From the NCBI RefSeq assembly GCF_003751945.1, contig NZ_RJKL01000001.1:6962501-7026500 (forward strand): DNA of 64,000 bases, read 5' to 3'. This document shows, one piece after another, positions 27,748 through 36,107 of this stretch. Below the pieces are notes generated by a model. That model saw nothing but the letters and a program-made list of their open reading frames with translations. It was not told where the DNA came from and did no database searches. Both the position numbers and the translations under genes were made by a program. Each line of letters starts with the position of its first letter. The stretch's first letter is position 1. The stretch comes from Couchioplanes caeruleus (GTDB taxonomy: Bacteria; Actinomycetota; Actinomycetes; Mycobacteriales; Micromonosporaceae).

Positions 27748-28853
27748 CGGACGAGCGCCCCGACTCCCTCGCCGCGCAGGCGGCCTCGTGGGTTCCGCCA
27801 TGGGAACGCGCGCCGCGCCCGCCGGATCCCGCCTACGCCGCCGCCCATCGCCCGGAGGCCGACGCGAAGGAGCTCGACGCCCAGCTCGATGCCCCGGAGG
27901 TCGACGTTGCGGGGTCGGACGTCCCGGAGGCCGAGGCCGCGGGGTCGGACGTCCCGGAGGCCGAGGCCGCGGGGTCGGACGTCCCGGAGGCCGAGGACTC
28001 CGAGCTCGAGGGGGAGGTCGCGTCGGGGGTGACCGGTGGCGAGGCCGCCTCGGAGCTGCTGATCGACGGTGAGGTCGCCGCGGAACCCGTCGATGCCGAG
28101 GTCCCGGCTGAGGCCGCATCAGAGCCGGTCGATGGGGGGGACGAGTCCGGCGCCGACGGGGAGGCGGTGGCGCTGAGCGCGCCGAGTTCCGGGATACCGG
28201 CTCAGGGCCGTCGAGGCCGGGACGGGGGTGCTGCTTCTGGGGAGTCGTCGCCCCGTACTGAAGAAGTCGAGCTCAAGCCCGCCGAGGAGCCGGCGCTCAA
28301 GGCCCTCGACGACGGTGAGTTGCGCGCGGCCCTCGAGGCGATCCTGCTCGTCGTCGACGAGCCGGTGGCCGAGATGCAGCTTGCGCAGATCGTGGAGCAG
28401 GCGACCGAGCGGGTCGCCGCCATGCTGGAGGACATCTCGGCGCGGTACACCGCGGCGGGGCACGGATTCGACCTGCGGCGGGCCGCGGGTGGCTGGCGGC
28501 TCTACACCCGGCCGGAGTATGCGCCCTACGTCGAGCGGTTCGTGCTCGACGGGCAGTCCGTGCGGCTCACGCAGGCCGCGCTGGAGACGCTGGCAGTGGT
28601 CGCCTACAAGCAGCCTGTGACGCGGTCGCGCATCTCGGCCATCCGCGGTGTGAACTGTGATGGCGTGATGCGTACCCTTGTCACGCGCGGCCTCATCGAG
28701 GAATGCGGCACCGAGGGCGAGACCGGGGCATTCCTGTACCGGACCACGGCGCTGTTCCTCGAGAAGCTCGGCCTCAACTCGGTCGACCAGTTGCCGCCGC
28801 TGGCCCCGTTCCTGCCCGACGATGTGGAAGAAGTGCTCGATGCCTCAGGCTGA
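27744..28853 (+). CDS. scpB: segregation and condensation protein ScpB
   Basis: A 369-aa protein, nearly twice the usual ScpB length because of a long acidic N-terminal region (about 185 residues) that includes three copies of the 10-residue unit AAGSDVPEAE. The C-terminal part is the paired winged-helix ScpB domain (DDGELRAALEAILLVVDEPV, LTQAALETLAVVAYKQPVTR, IRGVNCDGVMRTLVTRGLI). It binds the ScpA middle region in the SMC complex on the nucleoid. Its end overlaps rluB. Confidence 0.93.
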   Translation: MTDERPDSLAAQAASWVPPWERAPRPPDPAYAAAHRPEADAKELDAQLDAPEVDVAGSDVPEAEAAGSDVPEAEAAGSDVPEAEDSELEGEVASGVTGGEAASELLIDGEVAAEPVDAEVPAEAASEPVDGGDESGADGEAVALSAPSSGIPAQGRRGRDGGAASGESSPRTEEVELKPAEEPALKALDDGELRAALEAILLVVDEPVAEMQLAQIVEQATERVAAMLEDISARYTAAGHGFDLRRAAGGWRLYTRPEYAPYVERFVLDGQSVRLTQAALETLAVVAYKQPVTRSRISAIRGVNCDGVMRTLVTRGLIEECGTEGETGAFLYRTTALFLEKLGLNSVDQLPPLAPFLPDDVEEVLDASG

Positions 28854-29580
28854 TCCGGAAAACTCCGTGCGCTTGCAGAAGGTCCTGGCGACCGCCGGAG
28901 TCGGATCCCGGCGCGCCTGCGAAGACCTGATCTTCCGCCGGCGCGTCACCGTCGACGGCCGGGTGGCCCAGCTCGGCGACAAGGTCGACCCGGCGACCGC
29001 GGAGATCCACGTCGACGGCCAGCGGATCGTCACCGACACCAAGCTCGTCTACCTGGCCATGAACAAGCCGCGGGGCGTCGTCTCCAGCATGGACGACGAG
29101 AAGGGCCGCAACGAGCTGGCCGACTTCCTCGGCACGTTCGAGCAGCGCATCTTCCACGTCGGCCGCCTCGACGCGGACAGCGAGGGCCTGCTGCTGCTCA
29201 CCAACGACGGGGCGCTCGCGCACAAGCTCATGCACCCCTCGTACGGGGTGGCCAAGACGTACCTGGCCGAGGTCGCCGGGCCGCTGCCGCGCAACGTCGG
29301 CCGCCGGCTGCTCTCCGGGATCGAGCTGGAGGACGGGCCGGCCAAGGTCGACGCGTTCAAGCTGGTCGACGCGGTGGGCAAGACCGCTCAGGTGGAGCTC
29401 ACGCTGCACGAGGGGCGCAAGCACATCGTGCGGCGGATGATGGACGAGGTCGGGCATCCCGTATCGCGACTGATCCGTACGGCGGTCGGCCCGATCCGGC
29501 TCGGCGACATGCGTCCCGGCGGCTTCCGGCATCTGTCGAACGCCGAGATCGGCGCCCTGTTCAAGTCCGTCGGAGACTGA
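28840..29580 (+). CDS. rluB: 23S rRNA pseudouridine synthase (RluB/RsuA family)
   Basis: A 246-aa enzyme. Residues about 8-65 are an S4 domain (VRLQKVLATAGVGSRRACE). The catalytic domain has the family aspartate in HVGRLDADSEGLLLLTNDG, and the conserved KTYLAEV and EGRKHIVRRMMDEVGHPV segments. It likely modifies 23S helix 80-92 region uridine, as RluB does. The ATG at 28840 lies within the end of scpB, with GGAAGAAG upstream, implying coupling. Confidence 0.9.
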   Translation: MPQADPENSVRLQKVLATAGVGSRRACEDLIFRRRVTVDGRVAQLGDKVDPATAEIHVDGQRIVTDTKLVYLAMNKPRGVVSSMDDEKGRNELADFLGTFEQRIFHVGRLDADSEGLLLLTNDGALAHKLMHPSYGVAKTYLAEVAGPLPRNVGRRLLSGIELEDGPAKVDAFKLVDAVGKTAQVELTLHEGRKHIVRRMMDEVGHPVSRLIRTAVGPIRLGDMRPGGFRHLSNAEIGALFKSVGD

Positions 29581-29637
29581 GAGGCCCCGCTTTCCCCGCC
29601 GCATGGGCAGGACCCGCCCGGATGGCAGAATCGCGGT

Positions 29638-30384
29638 GTGAACGGCGATCTCCGGGTGCGAAGCGGCGGCGAAGGCGGCCCGCTGCTGGTCCTGCTGCAC
29701 GGGCTGGGCGCGACCGCCGACGTATGGGCGGGCTGGTGGCCGGTGCTGGCCGACCGGTGGCCCGGCCGCTGGGTGGCGCCGGATCTTCCCGGTCACGGCG
29801 GTTCCGCGCCGCTGCCGAAGTACACGTTCGACGCCTTCGCGGCCGCGGTGAGCCCCCTCGTGGAACCGGGTGGGCGGACGTACGTGCTGGGGCACTCGCT
29901 GGGCGGAGTGGTCGCCCTCGCGCTGGCCGCGGCCGGGTCACCGGTGGCCGGGATCGCCGGGCTCGGCATCAAGGTCGCTTGGAGCGCCGACGAACTGGAC
30001 CGTGCGCAGGCGCTGGCCCGGCGCCCGGCGGCATGGTTCGACACCCGGGACGAGGCCGCCGTGCGGCACCTGCGCGTCTCCGGGCTCACCGGGCTGCTCG
30101 ACCCCGCCGACCCGGCGACGGATGCGGGTCTGGTCCACGAGGACGGGCGGTGGCGTCTCGCGCTGGACGGCAGAGCCTTCGGGGTCGGCGAACCGGACAT
30201 GGCGGGGCTGGTGGCCCGGTGCCCGGCGGAGGTGACCCTGGCGCGCGGCGAGCACGATCCGATGAACACCGGCGAGCAGCTCGGGCGGTTCGGCGTACCG
30301 GTCGTCACCCTGGCGGGCCTGGGGCACAACGCCCACGTGGAGAGCCCGGAGCGGTGCATGACGCTTCTGGAGGGGTGGGCCTGA
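29638..30384 (+). CDS. alpha/beta-fold hydrolase
   Basis: A 248-aa alpha/beta hydrolase. It has the oxyanion strand LLVLLHGLGATADVW, nucleophile elbow GHSLGGVVAL (Ser about 89), acid residue near GEHDPMN, and catalytic His in GLGHNAHVESP. The substrate cannot be inferred. The GTG at 29638 follows CAGAAT by six bases, the spacing of a leaderless start; no ribosome site is visible. A weak stem (GACCCGG/CCGGGTC, 30383-30409) follows the stop. Confidence 0.85.
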   Translation: MNGDLRVRSGGEGGPLLVLLHGLGATADVWAGWWPVLADRWPGRWVAPDLPGHGGSAPLPKYTFDAFAAAVSPLVEPGGRTYVLGHSLGGVVALALAAAGSPVAGIAGLGIKVAWSADELDRAQALARRPAAWFDTRDEAAVRHLRVSGLTGLLDPADPATDAGLVHEDGRWRLALDGRAFGVGEPDMAGLVARCPAEVTLARGEHDPMNTGEQLGRFGVPVVTLAGLGHNAHVESPERCMTLLEGWA

Positions 30385-30693
30385 CCCGGCTTCCTCTTCT
30401 TTCCGGGTCGTGTGCTCGCCGGTGAGGCTGCGTGGCTGGGCTTTTGAGGCTGGGTGTGTGCGTCTAGGCCTGGTGGAGAGAGTTGAGCTGCGAGCGGTTG
30501 CGGTGGGGCGGACGCTGCTGGGCGGCCTCTGACGGCTGGGGTGGGTCGCTGCGGTGGGGGCGGGTGGCGCCGTACTTTCCAGAAATGCTGGACCAAAACG
30601 GCCTAGAGGATGCCCCGCGGACTGCGCGCGCGTAGTTGTCGGAGGCACCGGGCACAATGGGGAGGTTCGTCTTCCCCGACGTTGGAGGTAACG
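30385..30693 (+). other. intergenic region upstream of cmk
   Basis: A 309-bp gap without a credible gene. The plus strand is strikingly G/T-rich. A run of G tracts at 30538-30564 (GGGG, GGG, GGGGG, GGG) could form a quadruplex with one long loop. The last 60 bp hold the cmk promoter candidate. Confidence 0.55.
30636..30658 (+). promoter_or_regulatory. cmk promoter candidate
   Basis: TTGTCGGAG, eight bases, CACAAT. It has the same geometry and TTGTCGG core as the recN and scpA promoters, but with C in the first -10 position. A start near 30665 would leave a 29-nt leader containing the cmk ribosome site. Confidence 0.4.
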
Positions 30694-31374
30694 GTGGCGC
30701 AAGTAGTACGGCCCGAGCGGTGCGTGGTGGCCGTCGACGGCCCCTCGGGGTCGGGCAAATCCACCGTTTCCCGGCGTCTCGCCACGGCGATCGACGGCGT
30801 CTACCTCGACACCGGCGCGATGTACCGGGCGATCACCTGGTCGGTGCTCCAGTCCGGGGTCGACCTCGCCGACACCGACTCCGTGGTCAAGGTGGCGATG
30901 GAGACCGACCTCTCCATCGGCACAGACCCGCTGGCGCCCCACTTCGAGGCCAACGGCGTCGACGTCGACGCGGCCATCCGCGGGCCCGAGGTCACCGGGG
31001 CGGTCTCGGCCGTCGCCGCGATCCCGCAGGTGCGCACCATGCTCGTGCAGTTCCAGCAGGAGATCATCTCGGCCGCGTCCCGCATCGTCGTCGAGGGGCG
31101 GGACATCGCCACCGTCGTGGCCCCCGACGCCGACCTCAAGGTCTACCTGACCGCGTCGGCGGCCGCGCGCGCCCAGCGCCGCAGCGCCGAGGACGCCACC
31201 GACGTCGCGGCGACCCAGGCCGACCTGGCCCGGCGCGACCGGCTCGACTCCACCCGCACGGTCGACCCGCTGCGGCAGGCCGTCGACGCGACGGAACTGG
31301 ACACCACCGGCATGGGGATCGACGAGGTCGTGAACCGGCTTTTGGACATGCTCAACAGCAAGGTGAGTTCGTGA
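30694..31374 (+). CDS. cmk: cytidylate kinase
   Basis: A 226-aa (d)CMP kinase. It shows the P-loop [32 protein letters not shown], and [22 protein letters not shown] start at 30694 with GGAGG seven bases upstream. The stop overlaps the der start by GTGA, an arrangement common in actinobacteria. Confidence 0.95.
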   Translation: MAQVVRPERCVVAVDGPSGSGKSTVSRRLATAIDGVYLDTGAMYRAITWSVLQSGVDLADTDSVVKVAMETDLSIGTDPLAPHFEANGVDVDAAIRGPEVTGAVSAVAAIPQVRTMLVQFQQEIISAASRIVVEGRDIATVVAPDADLKVYLTASAAARAQRRSAEDATDVAATQADLARRDRLDSTRTVDPLRQAVDATELDTTGMGIDEVVNRLLDMLNSKVSS

Positions 31375-32795
31375 CTGACTTCCCCGTCGATCTCTCCGAG
31401 TTCGACGACGTGACCTTTTCCGACGGTACGTCCGCGGACTCCGACGAACCGGCCGGCCCCCAGCCGGTCGTGGCGGTCGTCGGCCGGCCCAACGTCGGCA
31501 AGTCGACCCTGGTCAACCGCATCATCGGCCGTCGCCAGGCGGTCGTCGAGGACGTGCCCGGCGTCACCCGCGACCGCGTGCCGTACGACGCCCAGTGGAA
31601 CGGTCGCCGCTTCACGGTGGTCGACACCGGCGGCTGGGAACCGGACGCCCGCGACCGCGCCGCCGCCATCGCCGCCCAGGCCGAGATCGCCGTCCAGACC
31701 GCCGACGTGGTGGTCTTCGTCGTCGACGCCACCATCGGCGCCACCGACATGGACGAGAAGGCCGTGCGCATGCTCCGCCGCAGCGCCAAGCCGGTCATCC
31801 TCGTGGCGAACAAGGCCGACAACCAGGCCGTGGAGCTCGAGGCCACGTCGCTGTGGTCGCTCGGACTCGGCGAGCCGCACCCGATCTCGGCCCTGCACGG
31901 TCGCGGGTCCGGCGACCTGCTCGACGCGATCCTCGCCGCCATGCCCCCGGCCCCGCCCATCATCGAAGGCGGCCCCCGCGGCCCCCGCCGCGTCGCCCTC
32001 GTCGGCCGCCCCAACGTGGGCAAGTCGTCGTTGCTCAACCGCGTCGCCCGCGAGGAACGCGCGGTGGTCGACTCGGTGGCCGGCACCACGGTCGACCCGG
32101 TCGACAGCCTGGTGGAGATGGACGGCGAGATCTGGCAGTTCGTCGACACCGCCGGCCTGCGCAAACGCGTCAACCAGGCCTCCGGCACCGAGTACTATGC
32201 CTCCCTACGCACCGCCGGCGCGGTCGAGGCGGCCGAGGTCGCCGTCGTCCTCCTCGACGCCGCCGAGGTCATCAGCGAACAGGACCAGCGCGTCCTCACC
32301 CAGGTCGTCGAGGCCGGCCGAGCCCTCGTGATCGCCTTCAACAAGTGGGACCTGGTCGACGCCGACCGCCGGTTCTACCTCGACAAGGAGATCGACCGGG
32401 AGCTCAAACGCATCCCCTGGGCGATCCGGGTCAACATCTCCGCCAAAACCGGCCGAGCGGTCGACAAGCTCGCCCCGGCCCTCCGCCGAGCCCTGGCAAG
32501 CTGGGAGAAGCGCATCCCGACCGGGGCGCTGAACCAGTGGCTGACCGCCCTGACTCAGGCCACGCCGCACCCGGTCCGAGGAGGCCGAGCCCCCCGCGTC
32601 CTGTTCGCAACGCAGGCAGGAGTGGCACCGCCGAGGTTCGTGCTGTTCACGACCGGGCCGTTCGACGCGGGGTATCAGCGGTTCGTCGAGCGGAAGCTGC
32701 GTGAAGAGTTCGGCTTCGAAGGAAGCCCGGTGGAGGTATCGGTGCGACCCCGCAAGAAGCTCGGCCCGGGTGGGCGAGGAAAGGCACACGGCTGA
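31371..32795 (+). CDS. der: ribosome biogenesis GTPase Der (EngA)
   Basis: A 474-aa double-GTPase needed for 50S assembly. Two G1 motifs are visible, [12 protein letters not shown] near residue 38 and [12 protein letters not shown] near 210, each with its DTGG/DTAG G3 and NKAD/NKWD G4 motifs. The C-terminal KH-like domain ends in a basic tail ([16 protein letters not shown]). The acidic N-terminal 30 residues are an actinobacterial extension. Confidence 0.96.
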   Translation: MTDFPVDLSEFDDVTFSDGTSADSDEPAGPQPVVAVVGRPNVGKSTLVNRIIGRRQAVVEDVPGVTRDRVPYDAQWNGRRFTVVDTGGWEPDARDRAAAIAAQAEIAVQTADVVVFVVDATIGATDMDEKAVRMLRRSAKPVILVANKADNQAVELEATSLWSLGLGEPHPISALHGRGSGDLLDAILAAMPPAPPIIEGGPRGPRRVALVGRPNVGKSSLLNRVAREERAVVDSVAGTTVDPVDSLVEMDGEIWQFVDTAGLRKRVNQASGTEYYASLRTAGAVEAAEVAVVLLDAAEVISEQDQRVLTQVVEAGRALVIAFNKWDLVDADRRFYLDKEIDRELKRIPWAIRVNISAKTGRAVDKLAPALRRALASWEKRIPTGALNQWLTALTQATPHPVRGGRAPRVLFATQAGVAPPRFVLFTTGPFDAGYQRFVERKLREEFGFEGSPVEVSVRPRKKLGPGGRGKAHG

Positions 32796-32807
32796 GACGC
32801 TCCGGGG

Positions 32808-32857
32808 CGTGCCGGCGTGCCGGCGTGCCGGCGTGCCGGCGTGCCGGGGTGGCTCCC
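32808..32857. repeat. 8-bp tandem repeat (GCCGGCGT)n
   Basis: About six consecutive copies of the octamer GCCGGCGT lie just after the der stop codon. No open frame uses them. The unit contains the self-complementary GCCGGC, so the run can also form secondary structure. Confidence 0.85.
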
Positions 32858-32890
32858 GGCTAGTCGGCGTTTCGGCGGCACTCGGCTTTT

Positions 32891-32940
32891 GGGCGGCTAT
32901 CGGCTTGTGGGCGGCTATCGGCTTGTGGGCGGCTCCCGGC
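32891..32940. repeat. 18-bp tandem repeat between der and tRNA-Pro
   Basis: Two perfect copies of GGGCGGCTATCGGCTTGT (32891-32908 and 32909-32926) and a partial third copy. They lie in the non-coding 222-bp gap between der and tRNA-Pro, next to the 8-bp repeat. Confidence 0.85.
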
Positions 32941-33017
32941 ATGCCGGTGCGAAACGGGTTGAGCGGCTGGGGTAGGGTAGTGGTGTTGCCGCGCACTGGG
33001 GTTCCGGGGCGTGGCAT

Positions 33018-33091
<74 letters not shown>

Positions 33092-33097
33092 CGATCA

Positions 33098-33143
33098 AGA
33101 AGGGCCGTTGACGAGGGTTAAAACCCTGGTCAGCGGCCCTTCT
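33098..33143 (+). terminator. terminator after tRNA-Pro
   Basis: A 15-bp stem with one mismatch (AGAAGGGCCGTTGAC with GTCAGCGGCCCTTCT), with an inner AGGGTT/AACCCT stem, then a T-rich stretch (TCTCATATCTT). It is symmetrical enough to serve the converging integrase transcript too. Confidence 0.8.
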
Positions 33144-33249
33144 CATATCTTCCTCGATCCTCATATTCCTACTGGCTTGGGCGTATTCGGGGACCGTTTA
33201 GGGACCACTGGGAGAATTCTGGGTCGCTTGACTGGTGGCGGCCTCCTGG

Positions 33250-34455
33250 TCAGACGGCGCGCAACCGGGGACCATCGAGCGACCGAGGCGCGTTGAGGTG
33301 GGCGCTGAGAGCTGTTCCGGCGTCCTCGATCGAGCGTTGATCCGGGTGCAGGTATCGCTGGGTGGTGGTCAGTGATCCGTGCCCAGCGATCTTGCGGAGC
33401 ACATGCACGGGTACGCCAGCGTCGGCCATCCACGTCAGGCCGGTGTGCCGGAGGTCGTGCCGCCGTAGGTGTTCGTAGCCCAGCTCAGTGACTACCTCGT
33501 CCCAATGCGTGGCGTCTCGCAGTACCGCGGTACTGATCCGGCCGCCGCGCGGCCCAGTGAACAGTCGCGCATCCGGTCCGGAGGCGGAGTCGAGCCGCTC
33601 GGTCACCATCGGTCGGACCTCGTCGATGATCGGCACCTTGCGGGCACGCTTGCCCTTGGTGCCTTTGTCGATCAGACCTCCTGGTCCCGGTGTGGTCTGC
33701 CTCCGCACAGTCCAGATCCATGCCTTCCGGTCGATGTCCCCGGCGCGTACGCCCGACACTTCGCCGATGCGGGCCGCCGTGCAGGCGGCGAAGACCACAA
33801 TGTGCCCCCACCCGCTGAATTGGCCGTGCGAACGCCTGACCAGTGCGTCCGCGAGGGTGGTCAAGGTTTCCCAGTTCGGCAGGGCGAGCGAGCGAGGGTC
33901 GTCAAGCTCGTCCTCGGCACGCTCGTACTCCCGTTGCCAGCCGGTCACCCGAGCAACGTTTTGGCCCACGACTCCATCGCGTACGGCCTGTTCAAGCACC
34001 CTGACCAGAATCGCGAGAGTGTTCTTGACGGTGGAGCGGCTGCACTCGTCGGCGATCCATGAGTAGACGGCCCGGTCCACGACACCATTGGTGATCATCG
34101 GGACCGGGATGTGGCCGAGGGTCGGCACGACCCGCAGCCGCCGGCCGGCGAGGTACGGATCGAGGGTCTTACGCTCCAGTCCGCGGGTGGCCAGCGGCAT
34201 CACGTCCGCGCCGTACTCGGCAAGCGGCTGCGTGGCCGCGGCGGGGTCGATCCCGCCGCGCGCTGCTCGCAATATGCCGTCGATCCAGTCCTGAGCTTCT
34301 TCCGGTGTCGCGGTCGAGTGTGATTTGGACCGGCGCTCGCCGGTCGTGGGGTCGTTCCACCGCACCCTTGCCTTGTAGGGCTTTGGGCGTCCCTCGCGGT
34401 ACTCCACATCGGCCTTGACTGAGACGCCGATGGGCGGGTGTTGTGCGATGGCCAT
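33250..34455 (-). CDS. tyrosine integrase of the island
   Basis: A 401-aa phage/ICE-type tyrosine recombinase. It has an N-terminal arm-binding domain (KPYKARVRWNDPTTGERRSK), a SAM-like core-binding domain, and the catalytic residues Arg in TAARIGEVSGV, HDLRHTGLTW, and the terminal His/Tyr in GHGSLTTTQRYLHPD. The gene points at tRNA-Pro, the usual arrangement for tRNA-targeting integrases. The ATG at 34455 overlaps the stop of the upstream excisionase-like gene (TAATG). Confidence 0.93.
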   Translation of the reverse strand: MAIAQHPPIGVSVKADVEYREGRPKPYKARVRWNDPTTGERRSKSHSTATPEEAQDWIDGILRAARGGIDPAAATQPLAEYGADVMPLATRGLERKTLDPYLAGRRLRVVPTLGHIPVPMITNGVVDRAVYSWIADECSRSTVKNTLAILVRVLEQAVRDGVVGQNVARVTGWQREYERAEDELDDPRSLALPNWETLTTLADALVRRSHGQFSGWGHIVVFAACTAARIGEVSGVRAGDIDRKAWIWTVRRQTTPGPGGLIDKGTKGKRARKVPIIDEVRPMVTERLDSASGPDARLFTGPRGGRISTAVLRDATHWDEVVTELGYEHLRRHDLRHTGLTWMADAGVPVHVLRKIAGHGSLTTTQRYLHPDQRSIEDAGTALSAHLNAPRSLDGPRLRAV

Positions 34456-34724
34456 TAGGCGGCTTCCGGGCGCACTCGTCGGCTCGCCAGCCATTCCCGT
34501 ACGTCGTCGCGGGCGTACATGATCACCCGTTCGGATAGCGGGATGAAGGGTGGACCTTGCGGCGGCTGGGCTGTCCGCCATCTGCGGATGCTGGATGAAT
34601 CCACCCGCAGCATCCTGGCCAGCTCCTCAGTGGTAATCAGTTCGGACTCTGCAGTCTCGATGGCGTCGGCGTTCAGCGGCCCGAGTCGCTTGCTGCGGAC
34701 CTGCCCGTGATCCGAGGCGGTCAC
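34455..34724 (-). CDS. excisionase-like helix-turn-helix protein
   Basis: An 89-aa protein with a MerR/AlpA-type winged helix (ELITTEELARMLRVDSSSIRRW, then a wing ending VIMYARDDVREWLASRR). Such proteins act as directionality factors beside tyrosine integrases. The GTG at 34724 has GGAAG upstream; a longer frame begins at 34799. Start/stop overlap with the integrase implies coupled translation. Confidence 0.8.
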   Translation of the reverse strand: MTASDHGQVRSKRLGPLNADAIETAESELITTEELARMLRVDSSSIRRWRTAQPPQGPPFIPLSERVIMYARDDVREWLASRRVRPEAA

Positions 34725-34842
34725 GCAGCTTCCTTCATGATTTCGGATCGTCAGTCTGCCAGCGGATGCGGGGTTCCGGTCAGCAGGCGTACCAGCCATG
34801 ATGAGGACGCTCCTCAGTGTTGCGTTCGACAGAGGGGAGTGC

Positions 34843-34878
34843 GGCCCTGGCGGTAGCTGCCATGCGAGTGCCAGGGCC
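34843..34878 (-). terminator. hairpin upstream of the excisionase-like gene
   Basis: A 9-bp perfect stem (GGCCCTGGC/GCCAGGGCC) with an 18-nt loop. It follows the stronger hairpin at 34891-34934 and may back it up as a terminator for the minus-strand operon. Confidence 0.45.
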
Positions 34879-34890
34879 GGTCAAGCGGTG

Positions 34891-34934
34891 CCGCTCGGCT
34901 GCCGAACGGATGACTTCGTTCGGCAGCCGAGCGG
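34891..34934 (-). terminator. strong hairpin terminator
   Basis: An 18-bp perfect stem (CCGCTCGGCTGCCGAACG with its complement) and an 8-nt loop, starting directly after the stop codon of the gene at 34936. It should end the 36.0-34.9 kb minus-strand transcript and isolate the xis-int pair. Confidence 0.8.
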
Positions 34935-34935
34935 G

Positions 34936-35340
34936 TCAGAACAGGCTCGCGATCGGCGGCTCGGCGAGTTCGGGAACGTCGTCGCCGGTTAGTTCGGTCC
35001 ACCAGTCGGCGAACATCCTGCGGTGGCACCAGCCATCCGGTTTCGACAGGTCGTCGAAGCACAGGAGCACCAGCCGCGGATCGGATGCTTGGTCGGCGAT
35101 GGCGTGGAGTTCGCCGCAGACGGCATCGACGCCGTGGGCGTCGAGCTGCTGCCGGTACTGGCCGCGGTAGGTCGCCTCGTTACTGATCGACACCATCGCC
35201 CAGGTGGGGCTGATGAGGCGGGCGTGCCCGGCCAGCTCGTACGGCAGGGTGAATCTGGGGTAGCCCACGGTGGTCCGTACGGGCGATCCCATGTCGGGTT
35301 GAAACCGCTGGTAGCGGCAGGTGTACAGATGAACGGTCAC
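34936..35340 (-). CDS. DUF488-like protein
   Basis: A 134-aa protein. The C-terminal phrase LVLLCFDDLSKPDGWCHRRMFADWW resembles the conserved LCFE...CHR region of DUF488 proteins, found on many actinobacterial integrative elements. The N-terminus is MTVHLYTCRYQRFQPDMG. The ATG overlaps the stop of the upstream gene by four bases. Function unknown. Confidence 0.65.
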   Translation of the reverse strand: MTVHLYTCRYQRFQPDMGSPVRTTVGYPRFTLPYELAGHARLISPTWAMVSISNEATYRGQYRQQLDAHGVDAVCGELHAIADQASDPRLVLLCFDDLSKPDGWCHRRMFADWWTELTGDDVPELAEPPIASLF

Positions 35341-35801
35341 GACGTCTCTCGCATCAGCGGTCGGAGGCAGGGTTCGGTGATTGGGACCGGAGTGGCAGTG
35401 CTCGCCACGCTGGCCGGGTCGGGGCCGCGGTGGAACTGGTCCAACGCTGCCTGGACGGTGGTGTGCAGGTCATGCATCCCTTCGAGGTACTGCAGATGCG
35501 TGTGGAGGGTGCCCGCGGTGTCGAGGCCCGCCACAGCGCGTCGGCGTGCCGGCGTGATCAGGTACTGGTCGGTGTCGGCGATGTACTGCTCGATCCGTTC
35601 GCAGGCCAGATGGAAGCCGCGGGTGAGGAGGTGATGAGCGATGCGGTCCACGACGGCGTCAGCCAGCCGCCCGATCGTCGCCCGGTTGAGCGGCAAAGCC
35701 TCCCGAGTGGCGACGCAGTCGGCCGCGTCGAAGGCAGTGCGGCGCAGCTCCGCGGCCTCGGCGACCGACAGGGTCGACAGGAGCAGGGGTCCAGGGCTCA
35801 C
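35337..35801 (-). CDS. island hypothetical protein
   Basis: A 154-aa, mainly helical protein (LSVAEAAELRRTAFDAADCV, NRATIGRLADAVVDRIAHHLL, then a polar C-terminus). No family recognised. GTG start at 35801 follows the stop of a 43-codon frame by three bases; its end overlaps the DUF488-like start. It is part of a minus-strand operon beginning near 36029. Confidence 0.6.
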   Translation of the reverse strand: MSPGPLLLSTLSVAEAAELRRTAFDAADCVATREALPLNRATIGRLADAVVDRIAHHLLTRGFHLACERIEQYIADTDQYLITPARRRAVAGLDTAGTLHTHLQYLEGMHDLHTTVQAALDQFHRGPDPASVASTATPVPITEPCLRPLMRETS

Positions 35802-35804
35802 GAC

Positions 35805-35936
35805 CTACCAACCTGCCTGCTCGGCGCGGCCGCAGGTGGAGCGGTACCGGATCGGTGCGCGCGCGTCGCAGGCGGCTGAGTTGATCACCGGGCGCGATGG
35901 TGCGAGCCGGCTCGCGCTAAGTGGTGTGTTGTGCAT
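35805..35936 (-). CDS. possible small 43-aa protein
   Basis: A 43-codon frame starting ATG at 35936 with GGAAAC upstream and ending three bases before the GTG of the 154-aa gene. It has two cysteines (SAACDARA, RSTCGRAEQ) and a basic middle. Its snug fit in the operon is the main support; no family recognised. Confidence 0.4.
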   Translation of the reverse strand: MHNTPLSASRLAPSRPVINSAACDARAPIRYRSTCGRAEQAGW

Positions 35937-35955
35937 GGCGGTTTCCGTTTCCTAG

Positions 35956-36027
35956 TCAGGTGGCACGTTTGCGCCGCTCGAAGGCAGGGGGACCGACCAG
36001 GGTGACGGCGGTCCAGCCGTCATCCAC
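35956..36027 (-). CDS. possible leader peptide or leaderless small ORF
   Basis: A 23-codon frame starting at GTG 36027, eight bases after a TATGTT -10 hexamer that abuts the island palindrome. It would encode VDDGWTAVTLVGPPAFERRK plus three residues. Support is positional only. It could be a leader peptide for the operon downstream. Confidence 0.25.
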   Translation of the reverse strand: MDDGWTAVTLVGPPAFERRKRAT

Positions 36028-36035
36028 GATCAATC

Positions 36036-36061
36036 AACATACACGGTCGCACTGTGGCCGT
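36036..36061 (-). promoter_or_regulatory. island palindrome S1 with -10 hexamer
   Basis: ACGGTCGC-ACT-GTGGCCGT at 36043-36061, with a minus-strand TATGTT (36041-36036) beginning one base beyond the palindrome. AT-rich flanks (CATAC and ATATATTG) stand out. It likely controls the minus-strand operon 36.0-34.9 kb. Confidence 0.6.
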
Positions 36062-36107
36062 ATATATTGCGCGGACAATGCGCCCGCACGGTCCTTGGGT
36101 TGGCCGG

